From: Pseudomonas weihenstephanensis
GTDB taxonomy: Bacteria; Pseudomonadota; Gammaproteobacteria; Pseudomonadales; Pseudomonadaceae
NCBI RefSeq assembly: GCF_001043055.1
Contig: NZ_JYLF01000009.1
Coordinates: 148,075 to 212,074 of the forward strand
DNA: 64,000 nucleotides
Direction of reading: 5' to 3'
Each line of letters begins with the position of its first letter. Position 1 is the first letter of the stretch. Below are positions 25,600-33,353 of this stretch, piece by piece. A program made the position numbers and the translations under genes. The notes under the pieces are model-generated. The model was not told where the DNA came from. It saw nothing but the letters and a program-made list of their open reading frames with translations, and did not search any database.

Positions 25600-25821
25600 A
25601 GTGCGATGCTCTATCTGAGCAACTTCGCCCTGGCCTTTTTTAGTCTGGGTGCCTGGGGTGTCTGGGGCACATGGATTGCCGAGCTTTACCCCACGCGGCA
25701 GCGCACCATTGGTTACGGCTGGGCAATTCTGGCGCAACGCGTCGCCAACATCCTGGCCCCCTCCGTGATCGGCATGCTGGCACTGCTCATTCCCGAAACC
25801 GAAGGCAAAACCCTGGAGTGA
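25600..25821 (+). pseudogene. C-terminal remnant of an MFS transporter, fused in frame to the regulator remnant
   Basis: From about 25600 the frame encodes AMLYLSNFALAFFSLGAWGV and then GTWIAELYPTRQRTIGYGWA, ending PETEGKTLE. These are late helices and the closing signature of sugar-type MFS transporters. The last helix pair is shortened: VIGMLALLIPETEGKTLE joins two motifs normally about 40-50 residues apart, so an internal deletion is likely. The N-terminal eight or more helices are missing. The joint frame with the regulator fragment (25261-25821) is open but probably has no function. Confidence 0.75.
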
Positions 25822-25988
25822 CAGGGGTCCACACGCTATTTCACACAAATTGATTCGGCAGCCACTGACATCATCGTCTTGGGGGAATGCGCTTGAATAG
25901 CGGTTGAAGCAGGGATGCCCGCCGCTCCAACGGCTTCAACAAGCCCTTCAAAACATGACACCCCCGCTGACCAGAGACGGAACTCACT

Positions 25989-27962
25989 ATGGACAAAGCC
26001 CCACAGGTGAAGGGGCTGACCCTCACCATGCATCGCGGCCCTTACCAGAACAACGGCGCTTCACCCTGGTACTCGACCCTACACATCGGCACACCCAAGC
26101 AACCGTTGAAGCTGGCGCTGGACTCTGGCACCAATATCACATGGGTAACCTCCACCCTCTGCGCGCCTGATCGCTGCCAGCACTCCAGTGGAGGGCGGTT
26201 TGACTATCAGGCGTCCAGCAGTTTCAGCTTCACCGACTGCTTGCAAAGACCTTATAGCTTCGGACCGTGGGGGACTCTACAGGTCGAGTCGGGGGATGAC
26301 GTGCTGACACTCAACCAGACGACGCTGGCCAGCCAGCTTCTGCTGGCAAGTGACTATGCCGGTGCACAATTCCACCAATTGGACTGGGACGGAGGCATTG
26401 GCTTCCCTAGTAGCAGCGCCTATGTCGACAGTCGCAGCACGTTCGTGTTCGAAGCGCTGATGAACGCCGGGGAAATTGACCCCAAACAACCTTTCATCGC
26501 TTTCGATTGGGATCGCGTTTCAGGGCAAGGCCAGTGCCAGTTCGCATCTGTCGATACCAGCAAGACTCAAGGCCCTCATCTGTTCCTGCCCTGGGCGCTC
26601 TACAGCAAGGTGCCTGGCGTGGAGTACATTTGGTCCACACCCTTGACCACCTACTCGGTCGGAGGCGTTGTGTTGGCGCAGGACATCACCTTTGCGCTGG
26701 ACTCCGGCTCCTCACGGTTCAAAGGCGACGACCGACTTATGCGCCAGACCCTGAAGCGGATCGCTCAAGGTGGCTGCCCGGATGTAGTGCTCGGCTTTGC
26801 TGATGGTGAGATCACTCTCGGGGCTGACCTTTACCACGTATTAATCGAAGAAGGGCCTGACAAAGGCCAAACACTGCCTCAATTTGAACCCCTTGGGCTG
26901 GCCGACCTGGTGCTGGTGGGTTCGGTGGTCATGGAGCATTGCTATACCGTTTATGAATACCGGGTCAAGCAATGCCGTCACGGGCAGTATTCATTGGCTC
27001 CCGTTGGCGTATGGCTCTACAACCGCCCGGACAGACCCAAAATCATCACACGCTCGTCTTCGCGCCAATTCGATACCGCGCCCAGGCTACTCGCCTGCGA
27101 AAAGCCAACACTTGACTACGCACCCAAGGCTCAAGTGCCACTTATACCCATGTCCGCGGCTGGCATCTGGAAGAATGACTACGGCTCGATCATGACGCTC
27201 ACCGCGCAAGGGAGTCGACTCTCTGGCAGCTATGAATCCTCGACTGGCTCCACTGGAAAATACCCGCTCAGCGGTTATCAAGTACTTGCCGACGCCCAAC
27301 AGGACCACGGCTGTGCGATAACACTGGCCATCGAATGGTATTCGCTAGACAAAGGTTCGCCTGACCCCAGCTGGCACTGGACCTCAGGATTATGCGGACA
27401 ACTCTACCGGGTGAAGGGTGAGGATACCTTGGTGCTGTCGCACCTGCTGGTTGCCAGCAGCGGCTTTCCAGGGCTTGCCGACGCAGGAACCTACCTCGAT
27501 AAGCTGACCTACCGCAGGGTTACCCACGAACCAGACAAGTGCCTGCCTGTCCAAGCATCGTCACTGCCAAAGATTAAGGACCGTCTAAGCGGCGTCTGGC
27601 TGGCCGCCGATGGGAGCCGCCTGGATCTAGGCGTCCATGCCTGCGACCAGCATGATTGGGGCTACGTTAGCGGCAGGCTGCTTTTGGATAAGGGCGAGAC
27701 TGAGGTTTGCGGTTTTACCGACATCAATGCCCAGACCGACGGCCTTGCATTGCAATCGGTCAGTTTGGCAGCGCTCATACGCTCGAACACTACAGCCTTG
27801 TCCTTTTCAGGCTCAATCGACCTCAAACTCAACGTTTTGAACGTCCTGGTCATGCTCAGCGCGCCCACTCCTGCTGCGCACAGCTATATGCAGACTCAAG
27901 TGAAACCGCTTACGTTCTTGCGCCAAGAAAAACAGGACTGGATTCTGGGCAGAAACCCGTAG
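25989..27962 (+). CDS. Pepsin-like aspartic protease fused to avidin-like domain(s)
   Basis: The 657-residue product begins with a family A1 (pepsin) domain of about 345 residues. It shows YSTLHIGTPKQP near 28-39, first active-site motif DSG (D45), a FDGILG-like WDGGIGFP near 133-140, second motif DSG (D238) and the C-terminal LVGSVVMEHCYTVYEYRVKQ ending in YSLAP. The flap Tyr of pepsin appears to be Phe 91. Residues 388-515 resemble avidin/streptavidin: GIWKNDYGS (393-400), LSGSYESS, YPLSGYQ, a strand with IEW (Trp 450), SWHWTSG and LSHLLVASSG. A second, more distant copy may span 533-645. No signal peptide is visible. The fold calls are from motifs only; biotin binding is untested. It stands alone. 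Confidence 0.75.
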   Translation: MDKAPQVKGLTLTMHRGPYQNNGASPWYSTLHIGTPKQPLKLALDSGTNITWVTSTLCAPDRCQHSSGGRFDYQASSSFSFTDCLQRPYSFGPWGTLQVESGDDVLTLNQTTLASQLLLASDYAGAQFHQLDWDGGIGFPSSSAYVDSRSTFVFEALMNAGEIDPKQPFIAFDWDRVSGQGQCQFASVDTSKTQGPHLFLPWALYSKVPGVEYIWSTPLTTYSVGGVVLAQDITFALDSGSSRFKGDDRLMRQTLKRIAQGGCPDVVLGFADGEITLGADLYHVLIEEGPDKGQTLPQFEPLGLADLVLVGSVVMEHCYTVYEYRVKQCRHGQYSLAPVGVWLYNRPDRPKIITRSSSRQFDTAPRLLACEKPTLDYAPKAQVPLIPMSAAGIWKNDYGSIMTLTAQGSRLSGSYESSTGSTGKYPLSGYQVLADAQQDHGCAITLAIEWYSLDKGSPDPSWHWTSGLCGQLYRVKGEDTLVLSHLLVASSGFPGLADAGTYLDKLTYRRVTHEPDKCLPVQASSLPKIKDRLSGVWLAADGSRLDLGVHACDQHDWGYVSGRLLLDKGETEVCGFTDINAQTDGLALQSVSLAALIRSNTTALSFSGSIDLKLNVLNVLVMLSAPTPAAHSYMQTQVKPLTFLRQEKQDWILGRNP

Positions 27963-28045
27963 CTGAAGACCAGTTCACCTGGTAGGCAAGGCCGGACTGA
28001 GCCGCATGGCAAATACAACTGGCCCTGGAACCTGGCCGCAACACA

Positions 28046-28213
28046 TCACGCCTCAGCGGGCATTTCTTCGCCGCGAACGGGTTCGGGTTCAGCCGCGAGT
28101 TTCATGCGGTCAGCTTTGCTGATGTACTTCACCTTGTTTTTCGGTGCCAATTTGGCACTGGCTTTTTTAGCGTGAGCCTTCAAGAGTTGCGTTATTTTTT
28201 TTCGACGATTCAT
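28046..28213 (-). CDS. DUF2986 family small basic protein
   Basis: This 55-residue gene starts at ATG 28213 and ends at TGA (28046-28048). The N-terminus MNRRKKITQLLKAHAKKASA and the motif YISKADRMKL fit the DUF2986 family of short Lys-rich proteins. The function is unknown; the basic first half could contact RNA or DNA. No strong ribosome site is seen. It lies between the protease-avidin gene and the lipoprotein operon and is probably transcribed on its own. Confidence 0.75.
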   Translation of the reverse strand: MNRRKKITQLLKAHAKKASAKLAPKNKVKYISKADRMKLAAEPEPVRGEEMPAEA

Positions 28214-28275
28214 ATTTCAGTACTCAACGTGCCTGCTCGGAAGGACGTCCATTTAAAAAATTTACCCGACACGGT

Positions 28276-28307
28276 GTGTCAGTGGCCGGTGCGGGCGCCA
28301 CTGACAC
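28276..28307 (-). terminator. Terminator hairpin of the lipoprotein operon
   Basis: GTGTCAGTGGC (28276-28286) pairs perfectly with GCCACTGACAC (28297-28307). Read leftward, a T-run (TTTTTT) follows about 12 bases after the stem. It lies directly after the DUF799 stop. Confidence 0.65.
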
Positions 28308-28315
28308 TGACGGAA

Positions 28316-28963
28316 TCAGTCCGAACCGTATTTGGGCGATCGAGGCCCATACAGTATCCCGGTGCGCTGGCCGGCCGAGAGCAATCGAGCACTGGCTACA
28401 CCCGCAATAGGGTGTGCGGCATCGGTGGAGCTGTTAATCACCTGCTTGACCGCAGCCGTGATCAACATACCGATAATGCCTCCTCCGTTGCCGTTGCCCT
28501 CTTCGCTGGAAGCGCGCGCCACACCGGTCCACAACGTGGTGCCCGTTTTCAGGTCCACCAGTTTTGCCGTGGCCGTGACAGCGGTGTCACTGGCGATCAG
28601 CATGTAGCGCGTGCCGTACTCAGTGACGGTGATGTAAAGCCCAGCGTCCGCGCCAAAGATTTCCTGCAACTTGGCCGGTGATACCGCCTGAATATCATTG
28701 GCCGTGGTCAGCCCGTTCTGGCGGAAAGTTTCATCCACCAATGCAATCGGCAGCACGTAGTAGCCCGCCTCGGCCAACGGGTACGTAACCTGCGACACCA
28801 GGCTGTAAGAGGCCTGGATTTCGGGAGACTCGTTGATCGGTGGCAGTACCAGGATGCTTTTCGGACGGCTTTGTTTAAACGCCGCGTAGTCGATGGTTTT
28901 GGGGGCTGCGCAGCCGCCCAGCAAGGCCAGGCTCAACAACACCGCTAAATAACGCGCACTCAT
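28316..28963 (-). CDS. DUF799 lipoprotein (GNA1162-like)
   Basis: The 215-residue product has a lipoprotein signal with Cys 18 (LLGGC). The body has the DUF799 pattern: SILVLPPINESPEI near 36-49, YPLAEAGYYVLPIALVDETF near 61-80 and a Gly-rich stretch GNGNGGGIIG near 156-165. The Neisseria homologue GNA1162 has a TolB-N-like fold. It overlaps the DUF4810 gene by four bases (ATGA). With the CsgG-like gene it forms a three-lipoprotein operon found in many Gram-negative bacteria, probably an outer-membrane complex of unknown cargo. Confidence 0.85.
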   Translation of the reverse strand: MSARYLAVLLSLALLGGCAAPKTIDYAAFKQSRPKSILVLPPINESPEIQASYSLVSQVTYPLAEAGYYVLPIALVDETFRQNGLTTANDIQAVSPAKLQEIFGADAGLYITVTEYGTRYMLIASDTAVTATAKLVDLKTGTTLWTGVARASSEEGNGNGGGIIGMLITAAVKQVINSSTDAAHPIAGVASARLLSAGQRTGILYGPRSPKYGSD

Positions 28964-29319
28964 TTGGTATCTCCGGCCTTGGCGTTCTTGAGCAAGAAGT
29001 CCATGTAAGGCCCGGACTCGGGAAACAAGGCTTTTTCAGTGCGAAATTGCTGCACCATCTGATCATCCTTGCCCATCGACAGGTACAACATGCCCAAATG
29101 CGCGTGATAACCGGGCGGAGCCGAACGACCGCTGGCATTGATCTTTTGCAGATCGCGCTCCAGTGCCTCGACCTGCTGCTCCTTGGGTTCACCCTTGAAG
29201 TATTCGTACACCTGCGGCTGATAGCTTTCCCACTGATACAGCGGTTTGGGCGCGGTTTGGCAACCGGCCACTATCATGAATCCTGCCAGCATCAGCGACA
29301 ACTTGACTGCCTTGCTCAT
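28960..29319 (-). CDS. DUF4810 lipoprotein
   Basis: The 119-residue product has a lipobox MIVAGC (Cys 20) followed by the DUF4810 core: PLYQWESYQPQVYEYFKG near 26-43 and a helical pair resembling a TPR (GYHAHLGMLYLSMGKDDQMV near 69-88). It lies between the CsgG-like and DUF799 genes, 29 bases after the first and overlapping the second by four. The constant company of these three families suggests one envelope machine. Confidence 0.85.
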   Translation of the reverse strand: MSKAVKLSLMLAGFMIVAGCQTAPKPLYQWESYQPQVYEYFKGEPKEQQVEALERDLQKINASGRSAPPGYHAHLGMLYLSMGKDDQMVQQFRTEKALFPESGPYMDFLLKNAKAGDTK

Positions 29320-29348
29320 CCTTGTACTGCTCCTTGATGCATCACTGA

Positions 29349-30032
29349 TCAGTTAGAACGCGGGTTCCAGGCGCCAGCGTTGATACCGTCTACCAAATGA
29401 TTGATCGCTTCACGCATGGCCAGGTCCAGCACCTTGCCGTTGAGTGTGGAGTCATAGCTGGCAGTGCCGCCAAAACCCACGATTTCACGATTGGACAAGG
29501 CATATTCACCTGCACCCTGAGTCGAATAGACCACTTCTGAGGTGCTGATGTTGACGATGTTCAGGTTGACCTTGGCGTAAGCCACCTGCGTTTTACCGCG
29601 ACCCAGCAAACCGAATAATTGACGGTCGCCGGTTTCCTTGCGACCGAACTCGGTCACATCGCCTGTCACGACGTAATCCGCGCCTTTGAGCTTTTGGGCC
29701 TGGCCTTTGATCGCAGCTTCCTGGGCGATTTCGCCCATATTGTCGCGGTCCAGCACGCTGAAGCGGTTGGTCTGCTGCAAGTGGGTGATCAAGATGGTCT
29801 TGGCTTGTCCGCCGAGGCGGTCGACACCATCAGAAAAAATGCCGCGCATGTAACTGGAGCGGTTATCGAACTTGCCCACCGCAATTGGCACGCGCACACC
29901 GTGGTACGCAACGCTGGCACTGGCGACTTTTTCAATGGGTAATGCGCGCGAGCTTTCAGTGGCACAACCGGCCAGCGCAAAAAAACCAACCACGGCGGTG
30001 CTTGTCAGCAGGGTTTTGAACAGTGTTTTCAC
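29349..30032 (-). CDS. CsgG/HfaB-family lipoprotein
   Basis: I place the start at GTG 30032, with AGGAG six bases before it, giving 227 residues. The lipoprotein signal ends in ALAGC (Cys 23). The mature part carries CsgG/HfaB-type motifs: VRVPIAVGKFDNRSSYMRG, then ILITHLQQTNRFSVLDRDNM and ADYVVTGDVTEFGR. In curli systems CsgG is an outer-membrane export channel; HfaB has a similar role in holdfast anchoring. No curli subunit gene is nearby, so this is a CsgG-like protein of the DUF799/DUF4810 operon and not curli CsgG itself. It is the first gene of the operon. Confidence 0.87.
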   Translation of the reverse strand: MKTLFKTLLTSTAVVGFFALAGCATESSRALPIEKVASASVAYHGVRVPIAVGKFDNRSSYMRGIFSDGVDRLGGQAKTILITHLQQTNRFSVLDRDNMGEIAQEAAIKGQAQKLKGADYVVTGDVTEFGRKETGDRQLFGLLGRGKTQVAYAKVNLNIVNISTSEVVYSTQGAGEYALSNREIVGFGGTASYDSTLNGKVLDLAMREAINHLVDGINAGAWNPRSN

Positions 30033-30305
30033 TGGATACTCCTTTAAGGAAAACGGGGTACCTGGTAGTTCGCACTGCCGAACGCTGCCATCTCGCCGAC
30101 GTTTGCCCACGACAGGCACAGGCCATTGCGGGCGTGGAACGCGCGGCGCGCCAAATGAACATTGGGGCATTTTAAGAGGGGCGCACAAACGGATATGGCG
30201 CAAGGCTTAAGGCTGACCAGGTACTGTCTTGCTGAGTTCTTCACGCATGAGGGCTCAGAAAGCGCGCGGACAATACCAAACTGACCCGTCAGCTACAACT
30301 TGCCG

Positions 30306-30626
30306 CTACTTTCCTGATTGCGGATGCCGAAAGCCGTTGACCACGATATACAGCAGCGGACCTATCGAGACGAACACCGCCGTCAGCAGAAAATAAGGCC
30401 ATACAGTAACGATCGGACGCCCCTTCGAGCGAGCATCGCGATACATCCAGACACAGGCCATGCCACCCAACAAATACAAGTCAATCACCACCTGAGCCGT
30501 ATCGGGTTTGGACATAAGTTGCAGGCCGAAATCAATCAGGGATTGGTCGGCCTGCCACAAGGTGAACGCCGTATACGAGGAGAACAGCAGCAGTGCGATG
30601 AACGCGAGGTAAGGTTTTTTCATCAT
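30306..30626 (-). CDS. DUF2834 family small membrane protein
   Basis: From the ATG at 30626, with AAGGA about six bases before, the product is 106 residues with three membrane segments (about 5-25, 40-62 and 73-95). The middle carries the family pattern DLYLLGGMACVWMYRDARSKG. DUF2834 proteins are small inner-membrane proteins of unknown function. No partner gene is adjacent. Confidence 0.75.
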   Translation of the reverse strand: MMKKPYLAFIALLLFSSYTAFTLWQADQSLIDFGLQLMSKPDTAQVVIDLYLLGGMACVWMYRDARSKGRPIVTVWPYFLLTAVFVSIGPLLYIVVNGFRHPQSGK

Positions 30627-30745
30627 GGCCATCCTTGAGCAAAGGGGGTGTCAGTTGCCGTTACGTTAGTGATAACGTCACCGGCCAAGCAATGACCTGT
30701 CAGGTCATAGACGTTTGCCTTGTGCCCACAAGAGTTCATCCATGA

Positions 30746-31093
30746 ACAGCCGACCGTTCCCACGAGCAGTGCCACCTGATCAACGCCTGTGAAATCAGGC
30801 GTGTTGCCTTGCAAAGCGCTGCGCGTGAAGCCTTGGACAATCGCGAATTGGCGCACCTGCTCAAGCAACTGCCCGCCCCTGCCATGCCGGACGTGTTGAG
30901 CGATGAGCTGCCACCGCTGGTGATGACGCGGGTCAACTCTCAACAGGGCGAGCTGAACTTCCTGTCTACCTTCACAACATTTGGCATGCCGCAGGATGTC
31001 ACGGTGACCTCCTTGCGCATCGAGCACCTGATACCGGCTGACCCGCACACGTGGCACACCATGCGCCGAGCGTATGAGCAGGCCAGTCAGTAA
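30746..31093 (+). pseudogene. C-terminal remnant of an XRE-type regulator (MmyB-like domain)
   Basis: The frame open from 30746 to TAA at 31091-31093 encodes a tail with NFLSTFTTFGMPQDVTVTSL and RIEHLIPADPHTW. I recall this pattern from the end of helix-turn-helix regulators with an MmyB-like ligand domain (TTFGTPQDVTL-x-ELRIE-x-FFPAD). The N-terminal HTH and most of the ligand domain are absent, and the frame upstream soon meets a stop. I treat it as a broken gene. The first in-frame ATG would be at 30809. The rest of 30633-30745 shows no gene. Confidence 0.5.
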
Positions 31094-31106
31094 CGTGTGA
31101 CACCCC

Positions 31107-31727
31107 TCAGCGAACCAGCATGGCCGCACCGGCTGCCACCATGATCGCGGCGGCACCGCGAAACAATCGCTGTTGCGCGCGCAGGCTCGACAGCAGGTGA
31201 CGAATACGCACCGCACCGAAAACAAACAGCGCCCCGACACTCAGTAGCACCAGCACCGTTAACGGCACCAGCATCAGCCCCCACGTCGCCAGTGATACGG
31301 TTTCAAGGTTGATCACCAACGGCAGCAAGGCCAGGTAAAACGCAATGGTTTTAGGATTGCCCAAGGTGATGGTCAAACCTGAGACCGCCGCTGACAGCAG
31401 TTCTTTACGCTTCACAGGCTTACCGACTTCAATCGCCTGATGATCGGCAAACCAGAATTGCCAGGCCAGATAGAACAGATACAGCGCAGCCCCCCAACGC
31501 ACCAATTGGAACAGCTCGTTAAAGTGCTCAGCGATCATCGCCAGGCCAAACACGGCAAATGACAGGTACGTCAAATCCCCCAGAATCAAACCAAACAACA
31601 AACAAAACCCGGTCAGTGCTCCGCCACTGACACTTCTGGCCACCAGTGCAGCCATGCCTGGCCCCGGAATGGCTGCGGCGATACCTAATGCCGCGCTGTA
31701 GGTGAGTACCTGTGTCAAATCGAGCAT
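31107..31727 (-). CDS. LysE-family amino acid exporter
   Basis: The 206-residue membrane protein has six hydrophobic segments and the LysE/RhtB signature AAAIPGPGMAALVARSVSGG near 18-37, with TLGNPKTIAFYLALLP near 121-136. Family members export amino acids or related compounds using the proton gradient. It lies 60 bases after the cyclodeaminase-like gene on the same strand, at the end of the aminotransferase/decarboxylase cluster, and I infer that it exports the cluster's product. It might instead be an independent gene. Confidence 0.87.
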   Translation of the reverse strand: MLDLTQVLTYSAALGIAAAIPGPGMAALVARSVSGGALTGFCLLFGLILGDLTYLSFAVFGLAMIAEHFNELFQLVRWGAALYLFYLAWQFWFADHQAIEVGKPVKRKELLSAAVSGLTITLGNPKTIAFYLALLPLVINLETVSLATWGLMLVPLTVLVLLSVGALFVFGAVRIRHLLSSLRAQQRLFRGAAAIMVAAGAAMLVR

Positions 31728-31787
31728 AGCGTTCCCCCTCGGGACATAAATTTTACGTAAGGCCAGGGCTCAAACCGGTCTGTGTAG

Positions 31788-32744
31788 TCAGCCCGATGAG
31801 GCGAGCCACTGGCGGATTACCTCACGGGAAAACACCAGGTCCTGCACCGCCAACCCTACGGACTTGAAGAGTGTGACGCCCCCTTCCTCCCGCCAACGTC
31901 GATCAGTCGGCACAGCACCGATTTCAGTGCCCACGCCCTGCGGGTTCAAAACGCCTTGGTTGACCGCTTTGATCACGCATTCACTGGCGGCCAACACCGA
32001 CTGATTGCAATCGGTGAACAGAAGGCTGTCTTGGTACACATCTTCATGCAGCTCCTGAAACCCCAGCGCCGATGAGCCGATTGCGTTGACGTGGCAGTGC
32101 TTGGGCAAATCACTGCGCCTGATGATCGGTGACCTGGCGGCCGTGGTCAGGCACACAATGTCGCGGTCATGGACCGCCTCTGCGGCGCTGGCACATACGC
32201 TCACCGCCAGATCGCAGGTGCTCTGAATCCATTGGCCCAATTCACGGGTGGCTCGCGGGTTGCGGCCCCAAATTGAAACGTGCTTGATCGACCTTACGCT
32301 TTGCATGGCCAACAAATGAGCACGCGCTTGTAGCCCGGTGCCGAGTATGGCGAGACGTGAAGCCTGCGCATTTGCCAGCAAGTCGGTGGCATAGGCCGAA
32401 GCCGACGCGGTGCGAACCTGCGTGATTGCACCGGCATCCACGGCCACCACGGGTGGCGCACCGGGTTCGTCATAGATCAACACACTGCCACTGTGCGACG
32501 GGCCTTTGGCAGCCTCCCCCAACTTGACCACCACGGACTTCAGGCCGAAGCCCTGATAAGGGCCGGACTTGATGTACGCAGGCATGACGCCCATCAATTG
32601 CTGTTCCGCGCCCCTGACAATCGTGCGTAAAGGCTGATCGACTTGCCCAGTTGCGTGCAATTTGAAAGCGATCTCGCTCAATTTCAGGCTCAGCGCATCA
32701 TTGAGCAGGTGTGTGACCGAGTGGCTGTCCAGGTACAGCATCAA
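31788..32744 (-). CDS. Ornithine cyclodeaminase / mu-crystallin family oxidoreductase
   Basis: The 318-residue product has the family layout: active-site Lys in FGLKSVVVK (K69), the ITQVRTASASAYATDLL signature near 107-123 with Arg 111, and an NAD(P)-binding Rossmann loop ILGTGLQARAHL near 133-144. Named members are ornithine cyclodeaminase, pyrroline-2-carboxylate reductase, ketimine reductase and N-(carboxyethyl)amino-acid synthases such as SbnB. GGAGG lies seven bases before the ATG, which directly follows the stop of the CMD gene. Within this cluster it could reduce a cyclic imine or couple an amine to a keto acid; which one is open. Confidence 0.83.
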   Translation of the reverse strand: MMLYLDSHSVTHLLNDALSLKLSEIAFKLHATGQVDQPLRTIVRGAEQQLMGVMPAYIKSGPYQGFGLKSVVVKLGEAAKGPSHSGSVLIYDEPGAPPVVAVDAGAITQVRTASASAYATDLLANAQASRLAILGTGLQARAHLLAMQSVRSIKHVSIWGRNPRATRELGQWIQSTCDLAVSVCASAAEAVHDRDIVCLTTAARSPIIRRSDLPKHCHVNAIGSSALGFQELHEDVYQDSLLFTDCNQSVLAASECVIKAVNQGVLNPQGVGTEIGAVPTDRRWREEGGVTLFKSVGLAVQDLVFSREVIRQWLASSG

Positions 32745-33314
32745 TCAGCCTCCGCTCGCCTGTTTGAAACCTTTAAACCCCGCCCATTGGAACGCGGTGT
32801 CGATTTCGGTGCCAGCAATGGCATTGACAATCGTCGACATGTTTTTCTGTGACACACCGAGCACCACATCCAGCATGTTTTGCTGGCTGAAACCGGCACG
32901 CAACACCGCATCTATGGCGGCTTGGCCCAAATGCCCGCGTGCATGAATCACCTCAAGCGTAAAGCTGCGCAGAGCCGTCAATTGCGGGCTTAAACGGCTC
33001 GGGTCATGGGCGATGGCATCCACGACTGCCGCGTCCACCCCGTTGGACAGTGCGATGAATGCATGCGCCTGCACCGTGTATTCACAGCTGTTTTCAACCC
33101 CGGTGGTCATCCACACCAGCGCTTTCTGCTCCTCAGTCAAGGAGCTGTCGATAAACAGGTCATGGGCGCTCTGATAGGCCGCGAGTAAGGACGGCGACTC
33201 GGACATGTAAGCGCTCTGATTAGGAATCCAGCCAAAATTATCGATAGAGCTTTGCAGCAACGGCTTGCTCTTGTGCGGCGTCGAGTCCAGGGTGTGGCGT
33301 TTCAATACAGTCAT
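32745..33314 (-). CDS. Carboxymuconolactone decarboxylase-like protein with one active-site Cys
   Basis: The 189-residue helical protein is of the CMD/AhpD superfamily (peroxidase-related subgroup). The usual C-x-x-C-x-x-x-H centre reads C77-E-Y-T80-V-Q-A-H84, so the second Cys is Thr. A redox relay like that of AhpD is unlikely, although a single-Cys or non-redox role, as in the true lactone decarboxylases that lack both Cys, is possible. It ends exactly where the cyclodeaminase-like gene starts and lies 39 bases after the BacA-like gene, inside the operon. The function is not known. Confidence 0.8.
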   Translation of the reverse strand: MTVLKRHTLDSTPHKSKPLLQSSIDNFGWIPNQSAYMSESPSLLAAYQSAHDLFIDSSLTEEQKALVWMTTGVENSCEYTVQAHAFIALSNGVDAAVVDAIAHDPSRLSPQLTALRSFTLEVIHARGHLGQAAIDAVLRAGFSQQNMLDVVLGVSQKNMSTIVNAIAGTEIDTAFQWAGFKGFKQASGG

Positions 33315-33353
33315 GACAACCTCTACTTTTATTCTTGGGAGTGAGCGCAGCGC

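Noticed and set aside
29349..30032. Curli (csg) export locus
   Set aside because: The gene is CsgG/HfaB-like, but no CsgA/B/E/F homologue is present and its neighbours are DUF4810 and DUF799.
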